Origin: Rhypophila decipiens
Taxonomy: Eukaryota > Ascomycota > Sordariomycetes > Sordariales > Naviculisporaceae
Assembly (NCBI GenBank): GCA_033297075.1
Contig: MU858045.1
Span: 372,001-436,000 of the forward strand
DNA length: 64,000 nucleotides
Direction of reading: 5' to 3'
Shown here: piece by piece, positions 42,150 through 54,902 of the stretch
How positions within the stretch are numbered: the stretch's first letter is position 1
How the letters are laid out: the number at the start of each line of letters is the position of its first letter
The notes under the pieces: model-generated
Databases searched by the model: none
The model's input: only the letters and a program-made list of their open reading frames with translations
What the model was told of the DNA's origin: nothing
Position numbers and translations under genes: made by a program

Positions 42150-45100
42150 TGAGTTTTCTTGACTTCTTTTGATTTATTTTTTTGACATGGCTTGTATATA
42201 GGATATTTGATGAGATGGGCGTTTATCGCCACCTGCCCGCAGGAACCTGGAACCCGAAATCATGGGTAGGTGTGTACATATATGCATAGTATCCATACAG
42301 TATCATACAGACTTTACGTTGGATCCAAGCAGCTGGTTGTTTCTTTTATTAATTTCTGATTTTTTACTTTTGTTACATACGTATGGGTGTCGGGAGAAAA
42401 GACTGGGATTTTTTGGCGATGGGAAGAAATGTCGATCAACCCTCTAAGTAAATGTGAGTGTGAGTATCCAGCCTTGCTTGGCGAATCAGTCCTTAGTAAA
42501 TAGCAAGTACTTAAAAGAGTGATGAGAGCTATGAGTTGGAAGACTACTGTTTATTATGTGTTGAAGTAAATAATAAGGAAGCGAGGTAAGTGAGTGACTA
42601 AGGATGTAAAGTGGGTAAGTGAGATATATGGCTGGTAAGAATATGATGCTGTACATGTGTAAATAAGTGGTGATGGAAAACTGAGAGCGAGGTAAAGTGA
42701 CAGCTTTAGGTGAGTTGATGGTTAAGATGCTGTGGATGAATGAAGAAGTGAGAAGAAGTTAGGTAGGTGGGTGAATGAGAATGAGTTTGATTTCATTAAT
42801 TACTCGGTACATTTTTCACATATAGAAAGACAAGGACTTTGTTCTTTATGAATTATCTGTGTGTATGTACAAAGTGAGTCTATCCCCGAAGTCCTATCGC
42901 TAGTGTAAGGACTAGACCTCAAATAAACTCATTGAAAGAGAACAAAGTGAGTCTATCCAAGTGGATTGAGAGAGGAGAGTGAGCTTAGAAGAGAGGGATA
43001 GGCTTGTATCAATCACTCGTGAGGATATCAGTAGAGCAGGATACCATGACTGCCTGCATGTGAGCCATGGGCCATGAGGGCACAAGATGAGATCCGGGTA
43101 TGTATGGCAGGCAGGCATGTGGGGACGATAAGGCACTGCAAGTCTATCCAAGTTCTTACCATGGTAGCTGTCGTGGGCTCTGTTGTCACCAAGATAAGAC
43201 TGAAGTAAATGTTTAGACATGATAGGGGCCACGGAGAGGGACGTAGGTGGTTGAATGATGCCAGTGTCCCCATAGGACAAGTGCTTTGCGGGGAGGAGAT
43301 GATGGGTTTCGTGGCTGCGATGGCGGAAGCGGAATTGCTGTTGGACTGAATTCACGGTTTGTCGGTTTGTCCCAATTCAGCAATTGAACGGTTCACAGGG
43401 GATCATATGTCAGTATGGCTGAAGGGAGTCGAGGCCAAGCTTCAAGTTGGTTGTTGGCCCTGTGGGAGGAGGTTGTGTACCGTGCCTGCTCAGGTACTGT
43501 ACCCAGTGTGGTACATTCCGTTAGGGGGATGATTTAGAGAATGGTGATATACACTACGAAGCACAATCTGTCAGCTGTTCATGCGCAGCGGTACATACCA
43601 CAACGTGGGCCCGTCCGGGCTTTTTAATGGGGTAGATTCGTCGTGAGGAGGGGGATGAGGTCAAAGATTGTTGAACAAGCTGTTAAAGAATTTATGCGTT
43701 GCTCAACCGGCAATCCTTAATCAGCAAGTATTCAATGCCCAAGTGGGAATACAAGATATGGAGAGATGTAGAGCCGAGGGGAAGGGAAGGAAAGAGGAGG
43801 GGGGGACCACAGAGGGAGTCCATGTTACGCACGCCATGGGTGCAGCGAAAGAGATAAGACAGCGTGCACAGAGTGCAGATGCAGTCAAGAAGTAGCTAGC
43901 GTTGGTGATACAACATGCGTTGCGATGCTTCCGATCAAGACTGGATTTCGAGGATCTCGGTATTTTTTCCCTCTCGCTCCTTCCTCCTCCTGTGATTTAT
44001 CCTTCTTCTTATGGCGGTGTCGTATCTGGCCTCGGTGTCTGATTCACTGTCTACCTCCTCATGAACCAATTGTTTCTTGTTTCGACCTCGTATCAATTCC
44101 AAGTTGAGTCTCCTCGGAGCTTCGGCGGATTCGGGATCCTATGTAGGTGTCCGGGTATGCTCGCACGAGAGCTCGCCTCGAGCGATGGCATAACGACGAA
44201 AGGCGAAAATAAGTGGGATCTCGACTTTTCGTTTAGGTACCTAGACGAGAGTTTTATAGTATGGACCGGGATATCTATGTTTGTAACCGCAGACATGTCT
44301 CGTCTGTCTGGTCTTTCCCCTGTCCCGTCTTCAAAAATTCTGCTGCACTCGCTGCTCACATGAACGGGAAGATAGACATTACCTCGGCAAGGCCCACCTA
44401 GGTCAGTATGATAGGTGAGCATCGACAATGGCAAGACGGCTTGCTGCGTGGGTTCGTTCTGTTCTTGTCTCGGATGAGATCCCCTCACGACCTTTCTTGC
44501 GTCCATATCTCGATGATGCAGCCAGACCGGCTGCCGCCCATCTGCCCGTCGGAACCATTTTAATTTACTCTTGGTCCGGCGTTGAATCGAGGTAGGTTTC
44601 AGAGTCCGCGTAATCACCATGTGGCTCACTTTCTCTTTTTAGACGAATCTGGCCATAGGGATGGGAAAGGCTTGATCAGGCGGACGAGCTGGCTAGAGTA
44701 CCCGACAAGTATGAGAGCTTCGGAGGAGCATGATCGATGACTACATGACAAGGGTAGAAGTGAGAAGGATCAAAAGCTTCCTTGAATAATGAAGGAGTTT
44801 CTGAATCCGGTGGCTGGTCCGTTGGCTGTTTCGTTTCAGGTCTGGGCTGAATAGGGCCGAGTTGGTATAATGTAAGGTTAGTACGTAGGTAGTATGAGAT
44901 ACATCTGAAGCAAATGTGGGGAGCAACAAATGAAAAAGTAGATGCTGCACGTCCAGCAGGGGCCGTGTTTGAGAATTGAGTAAATCGGATGTTTTAACAC
45001 GGTGGTGAATGAATATTACAGCGTCAACAGTATGGTGGATGGCTGGAGGTCAACATGACAGCGGGCATCTATCTCTCTGCACCTGCCAGCTCCTTCTCCT

Positions 45101-48100
45101 TGGGATTCCCAAGGTACGCAGTATAAAGTTGCTGAAAGGTAGCCATAGCATGTACCTTCCCCAAGGTGGGCTGTGTGGAAATGTTTACCTCCACCTTGCC
45201 ACCACCCTCCAAACCTTATTTTGAATCAACTGAACGGACGATATCGGCCCACAAAGACCGGCCTAGTTCCCAACGTAGGTTCAGATGACGTTGGTACCTA
45301 GACAAACTTTCAAGCCCGAGATGGCGCTGGCACTTTTACCTTGATCAAGATATTCTTGAGAGCTGGTGACAACGCCGACTGTTGCTAGTGACTGTTGGCT
45401 GTGGACTATGGACCGGCAGGCTCAGCAGATGGCCGGGAGAGCATGAGGAAAGACCGACCGACATCTTTTAACACCCCTGCACAGGAGTTTATTGTCAAGG
45501 TGACACAGAGGAGTTCGCTACCCGATAGGCTTCCTCTCCGGTGCATGTCTCGATCGTAGCGCCTGGCGTCAGGGCACCTAGTGGATCGTGCTGCCTCATG
45601 TGTATTGTGATTACGTAGTCTGACTCCTTGTCTCCTTCCTCCTCTCAATTATGCACAAGTCGGGCATCTCGGCCCCATTCCGGTGCAGGCTCCAGCCCAT
45701 GAAGGGTCCTCCTGCAAGTGCCCGGCCCTCTCGGGTCCGTTGGAGATTTTCTACTTTGCTATTTTTGCTCAAGCGTTTCTTGAGTAAATCTTTCTCTTAT
45801 TCGCTCTAGTTCGAGTTCATCACTGCGACCAGCAGGGTGTGGCGTCTAGGTTTGGAGGTTAAATATGGGCCTTGGTTAACGAAGAAAGATTTAGAACTTC
45901 CGAAGCCATGAAACACCGGGTCTTTCTGACCGAGGGAGTCCACAGATCTGACCCGTATTATGACGGTCCACGGTAATCTATTCGAGGGCGCCCCTTTTTC
46001 CGCCTTTGCCCTCAGGCTAACCTTCTGGTGCAGTCAGCCCCTTTTTGACCAAGTCTTGGCAAGCATTGGGTCTCTTTGTAAACAATGTTGGGCAAACAAG
46101 TTCTTTTCTCCCGGATCTGGACCAACACAAAAGGTCGATCAGCTAGCACCTGTAGTACAGAGCCCATACACAAACCCCATCTTTCTTCTCTCAACCGCCT
46201 ACCCTGGGGTAGCCCTCCCTGTTGGCCTCACACAGTCGAACTGCCCGGACCGTTGACCCGACAAGATGCTTACAAGTGAACCTGAAGAGCAGATAGATCG
46301 AGTTCAGGTTTCACAAGTCAAGGCGATTTTGGCTTACACATGCCTGTCAAGCTTGTCCCGCGCATCATCTATGGGGAGGACAGGGGACTTGTGATGGAAA
46401 GGAAAAGGAAGAGGTGGGCTAGATACATGTAACTTGCTGACGTACGATCAAGTCTACGCACACTCACTTTCGGTAATGCATATCAGCAAGCCCCGAAAGA
46501 CTATTTTCTTCGATGCCGACTTCCAGTCCACATGTCGGAAACGTGTCGAGCATCGGTGTGTGTAAGCTATTAGGAATGGTTAGATATCCAATGGCCTGGG
46601 AGGCAGGACATATCTCACGAGTTCACGAGCAACCATTACAACTGTGCATACCTGGTTTTGACACACCCACACATATACACAAACCACGCATGCGTGGAGG
46701 GCGGATATCGAGTACTACCCACCCTTATCCCTATCCCACATGGCCAACGGGTTTGTGGTAGTGCGTGCGGTATCCGGACGCCTCTCCCCGGTCTGGACAA
46801 AGTGCTAGCATCAAAGCTGTACATAGAGGTCCATACTCGGTAAGGCTTTGGACAACAGTAACAAGGGGTCAAAAGGGGAAAACGTGTGACCGGCCGCGAG
46901 CCCATGCTCCCAAGGTCGGCCCGGGCCCGGCTCTGGCAACTGCTACGCAGGTAGACTTGGAGACAGGCCGAAAAGCCGAGTTCACGGCTACCAGTGTTGG
47001 TTAGATGGCAGTGCTATCACGAAACAGTCACAGACGTTTGCCTCTTGTTCTCAACGGCCCCACAGCCCCTTTCCGGCTGAGCTAATGTTATCTAGCGGTT
47101 GTGATAAACGTCTGCTCTGGTTTTATTCGGCTTCTTTGGCTGACTGCATGGCCAAGTTTCCATCATTTCCATCATCATCACGTCTTTCACGGCATTTCCA
47201 TCTTTCCGAAAGGAGGTCTGAAAACACTCATGCCACCATGGGAATATTCAAGACAACCCAGAGACGCGAGAGATCAAGTCTTCTCCCCTTTTCTTGACAG
47301 AGCCCGAAACTAACTCGTCAAGATACCACAAACGTCCCGCTTCTTCTTTCCTCTTTCCTCCCTGCCCGTTATTGCTATCAAAGGTCACATGGACATGGAC
47401 TCAACCTCACCAAGTCCAAACAGACATGCTTGACTTATTGGGCATATCTCTGCATGATAGAAAGGTGTGTGTGCGTGTGTGTGCGTGTCTCGCCGGCCGG
47501 CCTGTTTGCTTGTCCTCCCTTTAAGCTCCCCTACCCTTGCCCCGGTCCTCGTCCTCCCAGACACCAGCACCTACATACACCAACACCAGCACACGCACAC
47601 GCACGTTTTGGCAGCCCGATAACCTCTTAAGCTCTTCTTCTTGTGGTCTTCTTGCTCTGTGATCCTGGCAACGCATTTAATATACCCCGCACTCTGTTCT
47701 CCTTCAGGTCTCTCGCTTGGGCTTGTGTGTCCGATCTTGACCCGGCAAAGCTAAATGAATGACAGCCATCCCGGAACAGAGGAAAATAAGAGGCCAAGAG
47801 GAAATCAAAAGGAAGCACAAGCGTACTGGGACAGCGCTGCACAGCTGCCCGACCCCGACCTCGTACAAGATCCCTCCTTTCCCATCTCCCTGCCTGGAAC
47901 CGCTGGCACCCACCCGTCCACCTGCTTTGCCTAGCCCTGGTGCGATTGGGAATTGTTCTGTATTGCGAATTCCTCCTTTACCGCTTCCGTCCATCAGGGT
48001 ACCTGCCGCTGTCCAGTTGTTTGGTGTCGGGCGTGCAAAAAAGAAAAAAGAAAAAAGGAGACGGAAGCAGAAGAAACCGAAACAGCAGAAGACAAGAAGG

Positions 48101-48861
48101 AACAAGGAGCCACAAATTGCTTGGCTCCCGAGTTTCGTAGCTATCTGACGGGGGCACACAAGTCGGACTCTGGAGGGCAGGTACATGCCCATTTCCTGAA
48201 TTCCACTCAGTATCGCTCGTACCTTCCAGGTTCCCAAGGTGGGCACTCGAGGAGGGAAGGAGGCCGATCAGATCAGACCTTCCCTGACCCGCCCTGATCT
48301 GATCTTTCTCCCGACCCGAACTTCAGCCAGCAGATTGTTGCGCTTTGGCTGTGGGCGTCTAATCTGGGGCTGTCTACTGTCTACTGCTGTTCACCGCCGA
48401 CACTTTCCCGTCTTGAATCTTTCATGTCTGGTCTTTTCCCCCTCCACCACATTTTTACTCTTCATTGCGATTCCGAATCTGGACAAATGTGACATATCTT
48501 CGTAATCTAACAGACAATACAGAAGCATCAGACCTACCACATCATTCGGAATTCACCGCCGATGGTTCAGCTTCCTTCTCGTTTGTATTTGAGCACACCC
48601 TCCAACGCCTTGCTGGGGCATAAATAGTAACTATTCAAGCGACTATCACTGCCTTCACGACCCATACGCGACTCTCGAAATTCGGAGCACTAAGGCATAA
48701 CAAAAAAGCGCAACTGACTTGGTTCGAGGTCAAAATTCCTTGGTCCCTTCTTTGAGACGACCCTGGCAGCGACCGGGCTCGGGACACCAGTAGAGCGACG
48801 TCCAGAACGACGCAGAGGACACAGCTAGACGCGGGAATTGTGAACAACAACTAGGACAGAC
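42150..48861. other. 6.7-kb gene-poor region upstream of the Zn2Cys6 regulator
   Basis: No frame here carries a recognisable domain. The longest, 178-180 codons on the minus strand at 44,093-44,629 and 47,704-48,246, are of random composition. 42,430-42,830 is strongly purine-skewed on the plus strand, with recurrent GTAAGTGAG-like words. The stretch just before the gene is CT-rich, which suggests a long leader or an extended promoter. Confidence 0.55.
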
Positions 48862-51800
48862 ATGCCGGCCCCTGGGACCAGCTCCTCAGGACGCGGCGGG
48901 GGCGGCGGGATGATGCCAGACGGCATGCCAGGACCAATGGACATGGGAGGGTACCACCACCATCACCACCAGGTCCATCAAAACAACAATCACCACCACC
49001 ACCACCATATCGCCCAGATTCCAACGCATACAAACAACCACCATGCACTAGCCCAACACCAACAACACCAACAACAATATGGCTCACAAAGCCACGGAGG
49101 GATGCACGGACATACTTCGGCGGCGGCGGCAGCAAATGTCATCAGGGGACGACTCGCCTCGTCAGCAGGAATAGAGGACCTCATAGCGGCTGGAGCATCC
49201 TCCCCGGGGCCATCACCGTCGGCCGCTGCTGCCGTAGCCATGAGGCGACACAGTCTAGCCGCCACTTCGATTTCTGTTTCGTCTCCGATATCACCCGTCT
49301 CAGCCCATGACCCCGGAAACAATGGTGGTATGATGAATGGTATTCCAGTCAGCAACAGCATGGCCAACAGCCCGCCAGGACATGCTTCTGCTGGGGGAAT
49401 GAATATGTCGCTATCTTCGTCACAAGGTCTTCTCCTCCAACAAGGCATTCATATGCCTTCTTCGGCGAACAACAGCAACGGCAACAACAACATGAGCAGC
49501 CCAATCCTCCAAATGCCACTGCCAATGACGGCCAACATGGCACCGCATGGCCATGGTCACGGTTCCAAACCCATACGCCGACGGATGCGCATGATCACTT
49601 CCTGTCTCGAATGCCGCCGCCGCAAGCTCAAGTGCAACAAATCGCAACCGTGCACCAACTGCATCAAGTTCAGCCGCGAATGTCTCTACCTCGGTCCAAA
49701 GCTTGACGAAGCCAGCCAGCTGCGACTGACAGAGATCAAGGAGAAGGTGGGTAGCTTGGAAAGACAGCTCGAGCGAGACGTGGCCAAGGGTAGCACGAGC
49801 ACGGTGACTAGCAATAGTCTTGCGGCGGCGGGTATTGGATTGAGAGGAGGAGCACCGGGTGCAGGGTTTCATCAGCAATATTCCCAAGCCCAAGGAGCGC
49901 CGGGGCCAAATCAAGGACCATACCAACATCAGGGCAATCACCATCGCCAACAGCCAAATGCGGCAGATGAAGTGGAAGATGATCTCGACCCAGAAGGTGA
50001 TCTGGAAATCACCCCCATGGTAGCCTTGGACCTGACCTACGAGGACGACGCTGACGGCACGATTCCCACGGACGAGCTTATTGACTTGGGAATCCAAGTA
50101 GGCCGGATGAGAATCACAGAACGGATAGGGGGGCTGAACCGACCGAGAATATCCGAGGAGATCCAGGCCGGGCTGGGGCAAGGCCCATCATCATCTCCGA
50201 TGTTCAATATACCACTACCTCCTTCGTTGCCAGCTTCCAACAATAGCAACAACAGCAACAATAACAACACGAATAATACCACCACCAACAACAGCAACGC
50301 TAGCAACGGCAGTGTTCCATCTTCCTCTTCTTCTGACTTTGAGATACCTGAATTCCTTCGCCCCGGAGCTTCCTACATCCCACCGACAAGCGGCTTCTTC
50401 TTCGGCCAAGTCAGTTCTCCGTCCTTGTTGCATTTCCTTCCCAACCAAGCAACAGGAGACAAGCTCATGATGCGATATTTTGAGGCGGTGCATCCGATCG
50501 CCCGGTGCGTCCACCGTCCCAGCTTCGAGCCAGTCTACGCTTCATTCTGGGACGACGTCAACCAGGGGTTCGAGCCCAGGGCCTCAGTTCAAGCCCTCGT
50601 CTTTGCGGCGTGGTTTAGTGCGGCTGTCAGTCTAGCCGACGACAATGAAGCCGCCCAAGTGACCAGCCTGGCAGGTTCAGGCCTGTTTTTCTCGCGATCA
50701 CAATTGGTCGAGAACATGAAGGTCGGCACCGAGGCTGCCCTCTCCAAAGCCAACTTTCTCAGGACGACCAGAGTAGAAACCATGCAGGCCTTTGTCATGT
50801 ACTTGCTTCCTCTCTGCCGCGACGAGGTGTCTCGGGCGCACTCTGTTCTCGTGGGAGCCGCAGTCAGGATGGCTGAGTGCATGGGACTCCACAGGGATGG
50901 CCAAGCATACGGTCTCAACCCGCTCGAAACGCATGTGAGAAGGCTGATCTGGCACCAACTGTGTTTCCTCGATATCAGGACCTGCGAGGCTCAGGGTCCG
51001 AAGCCGGGGATCCGGCGAGATGATTACGACACAAGATTACCCCTGAACTTCGAAGAGGAAGAGCTCACCAATCTTGGCTGGTCTTCTGTCCCGCCTTCGG
51101 GTGGCCCTGAAAAATGGACGTCAAACCTGCTCTCTATAATACGCTTCGAGATCAACGAAATGATGAGAAGCATCTGGTCTGACCGACGCAAGATCGAGAC
51201 GTCACAGGGACGAAGAACCAATCTGGCCCACGTGCTCTTCAAGATTGAGAAGTTCAGAAGAGAGATGCACGGAAAATATGGACACCTGCTGGACGACAAT
51301 GTGCCCATTCAGCTGTACACCAAGCTGGTGATGAGCCTCTTGATCTGTCGTCTACACTGCATGGTGCTGCACCCATATCACGCCAACACATCAAACCCGA
51401 TGCCTGAGCGACTCACACATGTGCTCTTGGTGAGTGGCATCACGGTTATTGAGTCATCTATGCACCTAGAAAGCTATCCGCTGTTCAACAAGCAGTGGGG
51501 ATGGTACACAGGAGCCTATCAGCAGTTTCAGATTGCACTGCTTCTGGCGACGGAGATATATTATCGGCCTGACGGAGCTGCCAATGGCTGTTCCGGTGCT
51601 AACGGCACCGGAAATGGTAATGATAATGTCGGTAGCAGCCAGATTGTGGACAGAATTTGGGGTTGTCTGGATTATGTGTTCAACCTGGACGCATCCATGG
51701 ACCGCTCGCAAAAGAGCTACTTGATTCTTTCAGAGATTATGGGCAAGACTGGAGTGTACATGAGCATGCGCAAGATGAGAGCGCCGGTTGCAATCTCGAA

Positions 51801-53030
51801 AGCGATTCCTGAGAGGGAGGCTGTCAAGGGCTCGTCGTCGGCAGGGAGCCCGGGACATCAGCAACAGGATATACACATGGGCCAGGGCCAAGACGGATCC
51901 CCGAACCCAGGCTCAAGTTCAAGTTCAACTTCAGGAGGGTCCACGATTCATGCCGACAATCCCAATCTAAAGGTAGAGCCCGGACTGGTGGAACTTGGTG
52001 TCCCTCAGCAGTCGGTGCAGCAGATGGATTTGGACCATGCTGCTGCTGCGGCCTCATCTTTATCTAATCACCAACACCAGCAGCAGCAGGTCTCCCAAAG
52101 CCAAAACCAAAACCATCATCATCACCACCATATGCCAGGTCAGCATTTTGGACAAGCACATGCATCGGCACAGGCGCCCCAAGGACTAGGACCGAACATG
52201 AATCCAGCCATGAACCCAATGATGATGATGATGATGCCTCCCTCTGGCGGTCTAGGACTCGGCGGGCACCAGGGACCGTTCTCGGAGATGGTCTTTGCAG
52301 GAGTGTCCAATGGAGAAGTATTATATGGATTGCCTCCCGGTAGCCACCACCAGCACCATCACAACAGCAGCAGCAACGGCAACAATCCGGGCAGTCCAAA
52401 TAGCAGTGACGGCGGAGGTAGTGTGGCCGGGCAGTCGTTTTCTCTGTCCCATCATCATCATCACGGACAAGTACATCATGGGCACCAAAATCGACAGCAG
52501 CTGCACAATGGCAGCGGTGGTGGGAATGGAAGTGGGAGTGTAAATGGTCTGTCACTGTCACCACATGGGAATGGAAACATGAATGGAAATGGAAACGCCA
52601 TGAAGGATATCGATTGGGTTAGTACCAGAGTCCCGCCATTGCTGTTGCTTTTGGTGGTTCACCTTCTACGTCGAGTTCAACATGTACAAGGCACTTGTGA
52701 CTAACCACAATGACACATGTGTAGGAAGCAATTAACATGCTGTTCCCAGTGGACCCGCAAACAGGAGACTTTAACTTCAATGTCTTCGTCCCTGACCCAA
52801 ACCTCCAAGCGGGTCTCATGCACCATCATCAGACTCAGGGACCACAACAAAGCCAACCGAGCCAAGGCCAACATGGCCAAAATCAGCAACAGCATCAACG
52901 GCAGCAACAGCAGACACCATCCACATCGGCGGGCACAAGTAGCTCACCTACTTGTACTAGTGCTGGTGGTGTGACGTCGACAAAGAATGGCTCGAGAGCT
53001 GGTTCTGGGGTAGGAAAATGGGCTCGCTGA
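48862..53030 (+). CDS. Zn(II)2Cys6 transcription factor, His/Gln-rich
   Basis: Two exons, 48862-52617 and 52725-53030, encode 1353 aa. The 107-bp phase-0 intron (GTTAGT, GTGACTAAC branch, TGTGTAG) joins KDIDW to EAINMLFPVDPQTGDF. If it is not removed the protein ends 27 residues later at a non-conserved tail. Residues 1-240 are low complexity, with His runs, poly-Ala and Asn/Gln/Ser. The binuclear zinc cluster has Cys248, 251, 258, 264, 267 and 274 (C-x2-C-x6-C-x5-C-x2-C-x6-C) with the basic RRRKLK between. A short linker/dimerisation helix follows (about 285-312). The fungal-specific regulatory domain occupies about 530-900 (YFEAVHPIARCVHRPSFE, MAECMGLHRDG, VRRLIWHQLCFLD). The C-terminal 350 residues are again His/Gln/Gly/Asn-rich. 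It is a nuclear DNA-binding regulator; its targets are unknown. Confidence 0.9.
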
Positions 53031-53687
53031 GCTGCTTGCTGGTTTCTCACCTTGGCCCCTCGCTGCCGCATCAGCTGTGGCGGTTTGAATACTGTTCTGG
53101 ATAGTGATGGATGGCTTTTATCCGACAACGTTTAATTTATTTAATTTGATGAGATGGATATATTCCCAGAGGAGCGAGTGTCGTTGGTAGTTTTGTCTTC
53201 TTGGTGCGGAGTTCTCGTTGAGCAGTGGGACTCGCTGAATACCCTACTTATTATACCCAGGTGATTCTGCCTCTTCTATTCTGGTATTGGTCGCCCAACT
53301 CGCCGTACCGGGTTATCAGGATGAATTTGTTGGATTGACGGTTGTGATACCAAATAAGACAGGCCCTGGTCTTGATTTCTTTTGTCTCGTTATGTGTTTA
53401 GCACTTGGTTTCGGGGATCTCTCTTACCTTTTTGGGGGTTTCTTTTATCTGGTCGTTTCCTATGTGCTTAATTTCGTGAAGTTCTGAGGCCGGTCTGATT
53501 GGAAAGTGGTACAGTGTGATATGGAGTGGATCTTGTTAGTAATGTTCGAATCCAAGTTGGCATCTTCTTGAATATTACAGAGAGCTTGAGTTTTATTTAT
53601 CTATGGTTTCTCAAATCTACTTGTGGCGTGATAGTCCAGGGCTGAACTGCTCAAGGGACGGGAATAGAGAAGCTTTCAGGCTTGTAA

Positions 53688-53832
53688 ATGACGACGAAGA
53701 TAACCTCGACACCTCGGCCCTACTACTCGAATCTTTCCTGCAACGCAGCAAACTTCAATTCCGTGGACGGTAGCTCCTCTAGTAGTAAGCGAAGAAAACT
53801 CTGTCAAGAAATAATCGACATCCAACGGATAC
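53688..53832 (+). pseudogene. Degenerate UTP18 fragment (upstream copy)
   Basis: About 145 bp align with 55586-55729 of the intact gene (residues about 229-276). Shared blocks include CTCGAATCTTTCCT, GACATCCAACG and GACGAAGA..AA.CTCGAC. It has substitutions, small indels and an in-frame stop. No start, no splice context and no continuation of homology are visible on either side. It is in the same orientation as the gene. Confidence 0.8.
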
Positions 53833-54350
53833 CTGAATAAACCAGGAGATGGATTTGAATCGACTTGACTTTGCTTAACAAAAACTTGAACTTGTTTGGA
53901 ACACGGCGTCCACGTTTGCATCCAAAGTTAATGACGTGTTTCTAACTTTCTGGGTTTAAAGTTAGTAGTTTATACAAGAAGGTTTTAACGAGCTGGATTT
54001 ACAGATTTTCGGTATACCCTGACGCCCATTTTCCCACTTTACCCTGCCCTAATCGGATCGTAAGCATATATTCCATCTTTTTTAATAATAATAAAAACTT
54101 GTTTTAGTTTTTGTAGTTGTAGCCTTTATGCCCTAACGTTATAAAATTCGAAAAATAAAGTGTGAAATAATTTACTTACGCCTTTAACGATCTATTTATA
54201 TATATATAATTAATACTTTAAATACGTTTTAAAGACTAAGATAACGCATTTAAGAGACGTATATACAGCCTAGGAAGTTAGCTTTAACGTATATGGTAAT
54301 TATTTTTAAGGCCCTCTATAGGTAATAAAAGGGGTGCGAAAATTAGATAG

Positions 54351-54406
54351 TCTGCGAATTGTGACGAATCCACTAGTCTTGAACCCTACCACTAGGCCAT
54401 GGAACC
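54351..54406 (-). repeat. tRNA-like 5' half
   Basis: On the minus strand GGTTCCATGG is followed by an A-box-like TGGCCTAGTGG (54399-54389). This resembles the first 25 nt of a tRNA (Gln-type beginnings look like this). No matching T arm or acceptor 3' strand follows. I regard it as a truncated tRNA relic or a tRNA-derived repeat head inside AT-rich DNA. Confidence 0.35.
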
Positions 54407-54902
54407 CTCCGCAAAAGGATGTCGAATTTCAAGTCGAACGCCGACTTGAAATCAAGGGTTATATACACATCGTGACACGAATTAGTCTTTTCAGGTGTTA
54501 ATTATTTTCTTCTTAAAAACCTTTAAAGGTCTTTTCAGCGTTTATTGAGAATACTAACATTATAATTTTATACCCTATTTTTATTTAAGAATAGGCCCCC
54601 CCTTTTTCTTTCTTTTTAAACCTGTTGACATTGGACAACTTGTAGGTATCACGTGCCACTTACACTGACACAAGGCTGAATGGGACGTCATTAGTGGGGC
54701 GGAGAGCCCCACTTATATGCAAGGCTACACCGTTTATCCAGTTCTCAAAAAAAAAAGTTCAAAAAGGTTGACCATTGCAGCGATCCACCACCACCGAGAA
54801 AATCGACAATTCTGGCCGCACGACAAATTGATGCCACGCAACTCAATCTGCTCACGACCACACAAGAACACAATCGCCGCGAATTGACATTTCCGCGCAA
54901 AG

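Larger units (their letters stand above)
53031..54902. other. Intergenic region with a UTP18 fragment and AT-rich relic
   Basis: It contains the UTP18-like fragment (separate entry). From about 53,935 to 54,600 it is AT-rich, TA-dense, CpG-poor DNA with a tRNA-like piece, resembling a decayed repeat. The last 240 bp before the UTP18 gene have normal composition and are presumably its promoter. Confidence 0.6.

Noticed and set aside
44093..44629. 178-codon minus-strand frame in the 42-49 kb gap
   Set aside because: Random composition, no conserved motif, no plausible splice partners or start context.
47704..48246. 180-codon minus-strand frame before the Zn2Cys6 gene
   Set aside because: Contains poly-Phe from a poly-purine tract and no domain. 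It lies in the probable promoter or leader.
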